Assembly (NCBI GenBank): GCA_027019205.1
Contig: JALUWZ010000089.1
Span: 1-11,916 of the forward strand
Direction of reading: 5' to 3'
Source: Emcibacter sp.
GTDB taxonomy: Bacteria > Pseudomonadota > Alphaproteobacteria > Sphingomonadales > Emcibacteraceae
Length of the DNA: 11,916 bases
This document shows, piece by piece, positions 7,009 to 11,916 of this stretch; position 1 is the first letter of the stretch; the number at the start of each line of letters is the position of its first letter. Made by a program: the position numbers and the translations under genes. The notes below the pieces were generated by a model. That model was given only the letters and a program-made list of their open reading frames with translations. It was not told the origin of the DNA and made no database searches.

Positions 7009-7278
7009 TTATCCCGCATCCAGTTCGACAGTGCCGGGGGTTCCGTCCTGCGTCAGGGTGATTTTTTCAATCCGGGCGCTGGCATCTTTTAATTTTGCCT
7101 CGCAATGCTGGCGCAGCCGGTTACCACGGGTGTAAATTTCAAGGGAATCTTCCAGAGAAACCTGTCCGCTTTCCAGTTTCCTGACAATATCCTCCAGCGC
7201 CCCGAGGGCATCCTCAAAATTCATTTCAGCAATATTATCAGCACTATTATCTGGCTCACTACGCGGTTTTTCTGGCAA
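7009..7278 (-). CDS. xseB: Exodeoxyribonuclease VII small subunit
   Basis: XseB binds the large subunit XseA to form exonuclease VII, which degrades single-stranded DNA from both ends and acts in repair. The 89-residue product matches the family (about 80 residues): MNFEDALGALEDIVRKLESG (19-38) and SLEDSLEIYTRGNRLRQHCE (41-60), followed by AKLKDASARIEKI. The two long helices pack as a coiled hairpin. The first 18 residues form a charged, probably disordered tail. I place the start at TTG 7278, because AAGGAG (7285-7290) sits 6 bases upstream; the alternative TTG at 7296 has no ribosome site and lies before this signal. An ATG inside the conserved region (codon 19) would cut away the tail and has no clear ribosome site. 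xseA is not in the window, as is common when xseB sits with ispA and dxs. A possible promoter lies just upstream. Confidence 0.92.
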   Translation of the reverse strand: MPEKPRSEPDNSADNIAEMNFEDALGALEDIVRKLESGQVSLEDSLEIYTRGNRLRQHCEAKLKDASARIEKITLTQDGTPGTVELDAG

Positions 7279-7284
7279 AACAGG

Positions 7285-7290
7285 CTCCTT
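7285..7290 (-). promoter_or_regulatory. Strong ribosome binding site for the xseB TTG start
   Basis: AAGGAG on the minus strand, 6 bases before TTG 7278. It is the reason for choosing this start over TTG 7296, which lies upstream of the site. Confidence 0.65.
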
Positions 7291-7311
7291 GTCCAAGAAT
7301 CAGCTACAGTC

Positions 7312-7341
7312 TTTATACCGGAAAGCGGCTTAGCGCATCAA
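7312..7341 (-). promoter_or_regulatory. Candidate sigma-70-type promoter before xseB
   Basis: Minus strand: -35 TTGATG (plus 7336-7341) inside the last codons of the deacetylase gene, an 18-base spacer, and -10 TATAAA (plus 7312-7317). Matches to TTGACA/TATAAT are 4 of 6 and 5 of 6. The start site would fall near 7305, giving a leader of roughly 27 bases to TTG 7278. It would let xseB-ispA-dxs-tlyA be transcribed independently of the deacetylase gene. Inferred from sequence only. Confidence 0.35.
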
Positions 7342-8253
7342 TGCCGAAATATAGGCGGCGACATTTTCCCCGAGTATGGCGGTATTATAGCCGCCTTCGA
7401 GGCAGGAAACCATTCGGCCCTGACATTTTTCTCCGGCAATCTGTTTTATTTCAGCGCCAATCCAGAAAAAATCATCAGTCATGAGCTTGAGGTCGGCCAG
7501 CGGGTCCTGTGCATGACCGTCAAAGCCCGCTGAAACCAGAATGAAATCCGGGTTGAATTTATCCAGTTCGGGGAAAATCCGTTCGCTATACGTGCGGCGG
7601 AATGCCCGGCTGCCACTGCCCGCCGCCAGCGGAGAATTGACAATCACCCCGTCCCCCCGGTCATGAACATGGCCGGTGCCGGGATAGAGCGGCGATTGAT
7701 GGGTCGAGCCATAAAAAAGCCCCCGGGTTCCGGCAACCACGCTCTGGCTGCCATTGCCGTGATGAACGTCAAAATCAAGAATCGCCACCCGATGGCGGAA
7801 ATGTTTTGTGCGGGCATATATCGCCCCGACAGCAATATTGTTGAACAGGCAGAAACCCATCGCCCGGCCCGGCTCCGCATGATGCCCCGGCGGTCGGATG
7901 GCACAGAAGGCATTGTCGATTTGGCCCGCCATCACCTGATCAATCGCCTGACAGGTGGCCCCGACCGCGCCGAGTGCGGCCTCCATCGACCGGGGTGAGA
8001 GAAAAGTATCCTGATCCAGATCATAGTGACCCTGCCCCGGGATATGGCTTGTCACATGGCGGATATAATCCTCGTCATGAACCAGAGCCAGCCGGTCCGG
8101 CGGGGCGGCCTCAGCCGGGATTTTTTTTAAGGCGTTAAAGTCCGGATGATCCAGCCGGTCAAGAATAACCGCCAGCCTGTCCGGCGATTCCGGATGGCCG
8201 TCCGGGGTGAGATGATCCTGACAGGCCGCATGATAGAATAACCCGGTGGGCAA
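7330..8253 (-). CDS. Histone deacetylase family protein (class II-like, zinc-dependent)
   Basis: Bacterial members of this family hydrolyse acetyl-amide bonds on small molecules such as acetylpolyamines, or on proteins; this one's substrate is unknown. The 307-residue product covers the whole arginase/deacetylase fold: HPESPDRL (20-27), RPPGHHAEPGRAMGFCLFNN (120-139), ILDFDVHHGNGSQ (158-170), YGSTHQSPLYPGTG (181-194), SAGFDGHAQDPLA (241-253) and CLEGGYN (284-290). The catalytic pair H124/H125, zinc ligands D162, H164 and D245, and Tyr289 are all present, so it should be active. The start is TTG 8253, with AGAGGAG 6 bases upstream (8260-8266); no ATG in the right place exists. It is cytoplasmic, with no signal peptide. 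It is first in the run leading to xseB and the isoprenoid genes (57 bases before TTG 7278's upstream end at 7330), a neighbour order I recall as conserved in Alphaproteobacteria. Confidence 0.92.
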   Translation of the reverse strand: MPTGLFYHAACQDHLTPDGHPESPDRLAVILDRLDHPDFNALKKIPAEAAPPDRLALVHDEDYIRHVTSHIPGQGHYDLDQDTFLSPRSMEAALGAVGATCQAIDQVMAGQIDNAFCAIRPPGHHAEPGRAMGFCLFNNIAVGAIYARTKHFRHRVAILDFDVHHGNGSQSVVAGTRGLFYGSTHQSPLYPGTGHVHDRGDGVIVNSPLAAGSGSRAFRRTYSERIFPELDKFNPDFILVSAGFDGHAQDPLADLKLMTDDFFWIGAEIKQIAGEKCQGRMVSCLEGGYNTAILGENVAAYISALMR

Positions 8254-8259
8254 AATAGA

Positions 8260-8266
8260 CTCCTCT
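8260..8266 (-). promoter_or_regulatory. Strong ribosome binding site for the deacetylase TTG start
   Basis: AGAGGAG on the minus strand, 6 bases before TTG 8253. It fixes this rare start codon as the likely initiation site; translation from it gives the conserved N-terminus MPTGLFYH. Confidence 0.7.
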
Positions 8267-8282
8267 TCGATAGCTCACGAAT

Positions 8283-8312
8283 ATTTTACCATATTATTTC
8301 AGGCTTTGGCAT
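8283..8312 (-). promoter_or_regulatory. Candidate sigma-70-type promoter of the deacetylase operon
   Basis: Minus strand: -35 ATGCCA (plus 8307-8312), an 18-base spacer, and -10 TAAAAT (plus 8283-8288). Matches are 4 of 6 and 5 of 6. Transcription would begin near 8276, giving a leader of about 23 bases that contains the AGAGGAG ribosome site. It is the best-placed promoter for the deacetylase-xseB-ispA-dxs run. Confidence 0.35.
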
Positions 8313-8320
8313 GATTTATG

Positions 8321-8345
8321 GTAACCATGCCCGCATGGGAGTTAC
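8321..8345. repeat. Imperfect dyad upstream of the deacetylase promoter
   Basis: GTAACCATGC (8321-8330) faces GCATGG (8333-8338) and then, after a small bulge, TTAC (8342-8345), around a CC centre. About 10 base pairs can form. It starts 9 bases upstream of the proposed -35 element, where a regulator could bind. Chance occurrence is possible. Confidence 0.3.
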
Positions 8346-8425
8346 ATCGCAGGGATCATTGGCCGGAACAGATGCAAGACGGGGACTGCGGACGGTAGTG
8401 TTGCAAATCCTGCGGCAAGCGCTCT

Positions 8426-8523
8426 CTGGATCCCCGATCAGGCCGGGGATGACGAAGGTAATGTGACGCAGGTTCTGTCGATATTCCGGTTATGCTGTCA
8501 TTACCGCGCAGGCGGTAATCCAG
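8426..8523. repeat. REP-like/REPIN-like element with two facing hairpins
   Basis: The first hairpin pairs ATCCCCG (8430-8436) with CGGGGAT (8444-8450). The second pairs ATTACCGC (8500-8507) with GCGGTAAT (8512-8519) around GCAG. Their outer ends are inverted copies: CTGGAT (8426-8431) against ATCCAG (8518-8523), and ATGAC (8449-8453) against GTCAT (8497-8501). Two REP-type hairpins in opposite orientation are the known layout of REPIN/BIME elements, short dispersed non-autonomous repeats. Whether it recurs in this genome cannot be seen from one window. Confidence 0.5.
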
Positions 8524-8707
8524 AATCTTGTGGATGCGTTTTCAGATCAGGTCGGGGATGACGAAGGTAATGTGACGCAGGTTCTGTCGATATTCCGGCT
8601 ATGCTGTCATTACCGCGCAGGCGGTAATCCAGAATCTTGTGGATGCATTTTCAGATCAGGCCGGGGATGACGAAGGTAATGTGACGCAGGTTCTGTCGAT
8701 ATTCCGG
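8436..8707. repeat. 109-bp tandem repeat, about 2.5 copies
   Basis: Copies span 8436-8544, 8545-8653 and a 54-base partial copy 8654-8707. Copies 1 and 2 differ at three positions, all transitions (C/T, T/C, G/A); the partial copy is identical to the first half of copy 1. Each full unit contains GATCAGG(C/T)CGGGGATGACG and the 8-base-pair hairpin ATTACCGC-GCAG-GCGGTAAT (8500-8519 and 8609-8628). Near-identity implies recent duplication. Copies 2 and 3 lack the CTGGATCCCCG arm that precedes copy 1, having GTGGATGC(G/A)TTTTCA instead. It occupies the 3' untranslated side of fadD, where the hairpins may slow decay or end transcription. Confidence 0.9.
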
Positions 8708-8713
8708 CCCCGG

Positions 8714-10411
8714 TTATTTACCGGCTTTTTTTGCTTTCTCATATTTGGCCATTTCCTCGGCCACCAGTTCCTTCTTGGACAGTTTGCCAATCATGGTTTT
8801 GGGCAGTTCCGCGCGGAATTCTATGGCCTTTGGACGTTCATGCTTGCCGAGCTTGCCCTTGATAAAGGCCATGAGATCTTCTTCGGTCAGCGGGTCAGCA
8901 GCATCCTTCAGGGTGACAAAGGCCTTGGGGCGTTCACCGAGATAATCATCCGGCACGCCAATCACCGTCACTTCATGCACGGCGGGATGCTGATAGATCG
9001 CCTCCTCAACCACCCGGGGATAGACATTGAAGCCGCCGACCAGAATGAGGTCCTTGTCCCGGTCGATGATATAGGTAAATCCCTCTTCATCCATATAGCC
9101 GACATCACCGGTATGAAGCAGACCGTTAATGATGGTCTCTTTTGTCGCGTCTTCACGTTTCCAGTAGCCTTTCATGACCTGCGGCCCGTGGATGCAGATT
9201 TCACCGCTTTCGCCGAGCGGCATGGGTTTTGCCGGGTCTTCACGATCAATAATAATGATTTCCGTTGCCGGCAGCGGCAGGCCGATTGAGCCGTTGCGGG
9301 TTTCGCGGTCGTATGGGTTGGAGGCACAGACCGGCGAGGTCTCCGTCAGGCCATAGCCTTCGGAAATGGCAATATCCATTTCTTTTTTAAAGGACTGGCC
9401 GAGTTCGACCGGCAGCGGCGCGCCGCCCGACATGCACATCTTGACATGATCCATGCCGACATTACGGGCCGAGCCATGTTTCAGCAGGGCGGTAAACATG
9501 GTCGGCACCCCGGCAAAAAGAGTCGGGCGATATTTTTTCATCAGGGTTATCGCGGCGTCCAGTTCAAACTTGGGCAGGATAACCACTTTGGCGCCGATAA
9601 AGATGCTTAAATCCATCACCACGGTCATTGAAAATACATGAAAAAACGGCAGAAATCCCGGCACCACTTCCTTGCCCCGGTCAATGTCAATCGCCCATTT
9701 TTCCAGCTGCAGCACATTGATATAGATATTGGCATGAGTCAGCATCGCCCCCTTGGGCACCCCGGTGGTGCCGCCGGTATATTGAATGACCGCGACATCG
9801 TCGGTGACGTCAATATCAACTGCGGCCACCCTGCCGTCATTCTGCATCAGGCGACGAAAATCAACGTGATATTCGTCCCGGACGATTTTAGCAATTTTGC
9901 TGCCCTGAAACAGTTTGAACAGGATATTTTTCGGAAAAGGCAGGGCATTGGCAAACTGGTCCACCACAAGATGTTTCAGGCGGCTTTTCTCCGTTACTGC
10001 CTGTATCGTCGGGTAAAGCGCCGCGAGGTCAAGGGTGATCATGATGTCGGTTTCGGAATCCTCAACCTGGGCAATCAGCTCATGCTCGGCATAAAGCGGG
10101 CTGTAGTTGACCACGGTCCCCCCGGCCTTGAGAATGGCGAAATAGGCGACGGCAAATTGCGGGCAGTTGGGCATGAAAATGCCGATATGGGTGCCTTTGC
10201 CGACCCCGAGACCCTGTAACCCTTTCGCCATGCGGTTGACCTGATCCAGAAGATCGCGGTAGCTGAGTTCCCGGCCCATGAAATCATAGGCAATATTGTC
10301 CGGGAATTCTGCCGCAGTATCGTCAACCAGACAATAGAGCGGTTTGGCGGTGAATTTCTGATCCCATGCTACATGCTTTGGATAGGTGGCAAGCCACGGA
10401 TGGTCGGTCAT
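8714..10411 (-). CDS. fadD: Long-chain fatty acid-CoA ligase (FadD type)
   Basis: FadD activates free fatty acids with ATP and CoA to acyl-CoA through an acyl-AMP intermediate, at the inner face of the cytoplasmic membrane, feeding beta-oxidation. The 565-residue product (E. coli FadD 561) has the ordered adenylate-forming motifs: YTGGTTGVPKGAMLTH (211-226, phosphate loop), GYGLTETSP (352-360), TGDVGYMDEEG (434-444), DRDKDLILVGGFNVYP (450-465, hinge and fatty-acid signature) and PKTMIGKLSKKEL (537-549), with the catalytic lysine K543. It ends in a Lys/Ala-rich tail. ATG 10411 is preferred; it gives the family-like start MTDHPWLATYPKHVAWDQ, with GGGATAAGGAT before it. A TTG at 10444 would overlap the preceding gene by 29 bases. 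The acyl-CoA dehydrogenase stop is 4 bases upstream, so the two are one operon, with successive steps of fatty-acid use. Chain-length preference is not readable. Confidence 0.94.
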   Translation of the reverse strand: MTDHPWLATYPKHVAWDQKFTAKPLYCLVDDTAAEFPDNIAYDFMGRELSYRDLLDQVNRMAKGLQGLGVGKGTHIGIFMPNCPQFAVAYFAILKAGGTVVNYSPLYAEHELIAQVEDSETDIMITLDLAALYPTIQAVTEKSRLKHLVVDQFANALPFPKNILFKLFQGSKIAKIVRDEYHVDFRRLMQNDGRVAAVDIDVTDDVAVIQYTGGTTGVPKGAMLTHANIYINVLQLEKWAIDIDRGKEVVPGFLPFFHVFSMTVVMDLSIFIGAKVVILPKFELDAAITLMKKYRPTLFAGVPTMFTALLKHGSARNVGMDHVKMCMSGGAPLPVELGQSFKKEMDIAISEGYGLTETSPVCASNPYDRETRNGSIGLPLPATEIIIIDREDPAKPMPLGESGEICIHGPQVMKGYWKREDATKETIINGLLHTGDVGYMDEEGFTYIIDRDKDLILVGGFNVYPRVVEEAIYQHPAVHEVTVIGVPDDYLGERPKAFVTLKDAADPLTEEDLMAFIKGKLGKHERPKAIEFRAELPKTMIGKLSKKELVAEEMAKYEKAKKAGK

Positions 10412-10415
10412 ATCC

Positions 10416-11916
10416 TTATCCCATATGGTCGGTTGGTATGGCAAAAAACAGATCGTCCCCGGCCATAATGCTGTCTTTCAATCCCAACGCCTGCGGCAGG
10501 ATCTGCTCGGCGTAAAAGCGGGCGGTGATTATTTTTGCCTCAAGAAAGGCCCTGTCAGCGTCGCCGTCCTCCAGCCGCCGTCGGGCCGCCATGGCCCCTT
10601 TTGCCATAAGATAACAGCCAACAGTGACGCTGAACAGCCTGAGAAACGGTGCGGACCCGGCAAGGGCGGCGCGCATATTGGTGCCATGTTGGGCCAGCAT
10701 CCATTCGGCGCAGTCTTTTGTTGTCGATACCGCCGCCGCGAGGCTGTTGCCAAGGCTGGCAAATTCCTCTCCCGCAGGCAGGGCGGTGGCAAAAGCGGAG
10801 ATGTCCTTGAGAAAGCCGCGCCAGTATGTGCCGCCAGCCATGGACAATTTGCGCCCGACAAGGTCCATGGCCTGAATGCCGTTGGTGCCCTCATAAATCG
10901 GATTGATCCGTGAATCCCGGTATATCTGGGCGATGCCGGTTTCTTCGACAAAGCCCATGCCGCCGTGAATTTGCAGGGCAAGCGAGGCATTTTCAACCCC
11001 GATGTCCGACCCGTAAGCCTTGGATAGCGGGGTCAGCAGGTCGGCGAGGCCGCTATTTTGTGCCCGAATTTCCGCCTCCGGATGATGGGAGGCAAGATCA
11101 AGGGCCTTGGCATTCAGCAGGGTGATGGCTCGCGCCGCCTCGGTCGTGGATTTTATTGTCATCAGCATGCGCCTGACATCCGCATGGTCAATAATGGCCG
11201 ACGGGCCGGGCTTTGTCGCCCCGATGGCGGTGCCCTGCACCCTTTCCCTTGCATAGGCAAGGGCCATCTGCCATGCCCGTTCGGCACAGCCGACCCCCTG
11301 AATGCCGACATTGAGCCGGGCATTGTTCATCATGGTGAACATCGCCGCCATGCCCTTGTTTTCCTGCCCCAGCAGATAACCGACACAGTTGCCCTCTTCA
11401 CCATAAGCCATGACGCAGGTCGGGCTGGCATGGATGCCGAGCTTATGTTCAAGCGACACACATTTGGCGTCATTGCGCGCCCCGATACTGCCATCTTCAT
11501 TGACCAGATATTTTGGCACGATAAACAGGGAAATCCCCCGGGTTCCCGCCGGGCTGCCCGGGGTTCTGGCCAGCACAAGATGGATGATATTTTCCGTCAG
11601 GTCATGATCGCCCCAGGTGATGAAAATCTTGCTGCCGCTGATCCGGTAACTGCCGTCAGCTGCGGGTTCCGCTTTGGTCCTGAGTGCGCCGACATCGGTG
11701 CCGGCCTGCGGCTCGGTCAGGTTCATGGACCCGGCCCACTGGCCCGAAATCATCTTTTCCAGATAGGTATCTTTCTGTGCCTCTGTGCCGTGGGCCATGA
11801 TTGATTCAATCGCCCCCGTGGTCAGCATCGAACACAGGCTGAAGGCCATGTTGGAGGCATCGACAAATTCATAGACCGCCGAGGCCAGGGTAAGCGGCAG
11901 GCCCTGCCCGCCATAG
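10416..11916 (-). CDS. Acyl-CoA dehydrogenase, DmdC-like subfamily; N-terminus outside the window
   Basis: An FAD enzyme that introduces the trans-2 double bond into acyl-CoA, passing electrons to electron-transfer flavoprotein. About 499 residues are visible, starting YGGQGLPLTLASAVYEF; roughly 95 N-terminal residues are missing, judged against family members of about 590-600. Seen in order: MNLTEPQAGTDVGALRT (flavin/substrate site, bases about 11679-11729), KIFITWGDHDL, a middle beta domain, the helical domain with QIHGGMGFVEETGIAQIYRD, and YEGTNGIQAMDLVGRK with the likely catalytic Glu at 10890-10892. The last 140 residues or so form the additional C-terminal helical domain found in DmdC/FadE-type enzymes (LSMAGGTYWRGFL, then SVTVGCYLMAKGA). 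DmdC itself acts on 3-methylmercaptopropionyl-CoA, but most homologues so named are general acyl-CoA dehydrogenases, and the FadD neighbour suggests fatty-acid substrates. Confidence 0.92.
   Translation of the reverse strand, partial: YGGQGLPLTLASAVYEFVDASNMAFSLCSMLTTGAIESIMAHGTEAQKDTYLEKMISGQWAGSMNLTEPQAGTDVGALRTKAEPAADGSYRISGSKIFITWGDHDLTENIIHLVLARTPGSPAGTRGISLFIVPKYLVNEDGSIGARNDAKCVSLEHKLGIHASPTCVMAYGEEGNCVGYLLGQENKGMAAMFTMMNNARLNVGIQGVGCAERAWQMALAYARERVQGTAIGATKPGPSAIIDHADVRRMLMTIKSTTEAARAITLLNAKALDLASHHPEAEIRAQNSGLADLLTPLSKAYGSDIGVENASLALQIHGGMGFVEETGIAQIYRDSRINPIYEGTNGIQAMDLVGRKLSMAGGTYWRGFLKDISAFATALPAGEEFASLGNSLAAAVSTTKDCAEWMLAQHGTNMRAALAGSAPFLRLFSVTVGCYLMAKGAMAARRRLEDGDADRAFLEAKIITARFYAEQILPQALGLKDSIMAGDDLFFAIPTDHMG

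Larger units (their letters stand above)
8254..8713. other. 460-base intergenic region between the deacetylase gene and fadD
   Basis: No protein-coding or RNA gene is supported here. Going up in coordinate it holds the ribosome site and a possible promoter of the deacetylase gene (to about 8312), a dyad (8321-8345), about 80 bases in which I see nothing specific, then a REP-like hairpin element and its 109-base tandem repeat (8426-8707), which ends 6 bases short of the fadD stop codon. A plus-strand reading frame starting in the repeat is only the shadow of fadD. Confidence 0.7.

Noticed and set aside
8710..8732. Plus-strand terminator look-alike: CCGGT/ACCGG stem followed by a run of seven T
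   Set aside because: No plus-strand gene leads into it. The T-run is the complement of lysine codons in the FadD C-terminal tail.
10442..10444. TTG 10444 as the start of fadD
   Set aside because: It would overlap the dehydrogenase gene by 29 bases and add 11 unfamiliar residues, whereas ATG 10411 gives the usual FadD N-terminus.
1..11916. A defence island, biosynthetic cluster, prophage or CRISPR locus
   Set aside because: Every gene except the 157-residue protein belongs to a common core family; no nuclease, toxin, transposase, integrase or spaced-repeat pattern is visible.

Overview
The window looks like a moderately GC-rich alphaproteobacterial chromosome carrying mostly core genes. This rests on gene content and order: fabI followed by aroC, and the run histone-deacetylase-family gene - xseB - ispA - dxs - tlyA - TrmA/RumA-type methyltransferase, an arrangement I recall from many Alphaproteobacteria. 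I cannot name the genus from sequence alone. There are eleven protein-coding genes, two of them cut by the window edges. I see no RNA gene, insertion sequence, phage gene or CRISPR array.

Left part (1-1427, plus strand): the 3' end of fabI (enoyl-ACP reductase, fatty-acid synthesis) and complete aroC (chorismate synthase), 25 bases apart and probably co-transcribed. Everything after that is on the minus strand. At 1447-1920 there is an unrecognised 157-residue protein whose stop faces that of aroC. Upstream of it lies a good candidate sigma-54 promoter (1959-1975), then a 12-bp palindrome and a long AT-rich inverted repeat. This is the least explained part of the window.

Middle (2159-8253, minus strand, transcribed right to left): a tight operon-like series. 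It starts with a class II-like histone deacetylase family enzyme on a TTG start, then xseB (exonuclease VII small subunit, also probably TTG), ispA (farnesyl diphosphate synthase), dxs (first enzyme of the MEP isoprenoid pathway), tlyA (rRNA 2'-O-methyltransferase) and an Fe-S RNA m5U methyltransferase. The last three genes have overlapping stop/start codons (TGATG and ATGA). dxs and ispA supply the start and an early chain-elongation step of isoprenoid synthesis; the neighbours act on nucleic acid and RNA. A promoter candidate lies before the deacetylase gene and another just before xseB.

Right part (8254-11916): a 460-base gap holds the deacetylase promoter region, a dyad, and a 109-bp tandem repeat (about 2.5 copies) made of REP-like hairpins that runs to within a few bases of the fadD stop codon. 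Beyond it, a DmdC-like acyl-CoA dehydrogenase (cut by the right edge) and a FadD-type acyl-CoA ligase sit 4 bases apart as a fatty-acid activation/beta-oxidation pair.

I did not find a clearly new multi-gene system. The items most worth a second look are the uncharacterised gene with its sigma-54-like control region, and the REP-like tandem repeat.
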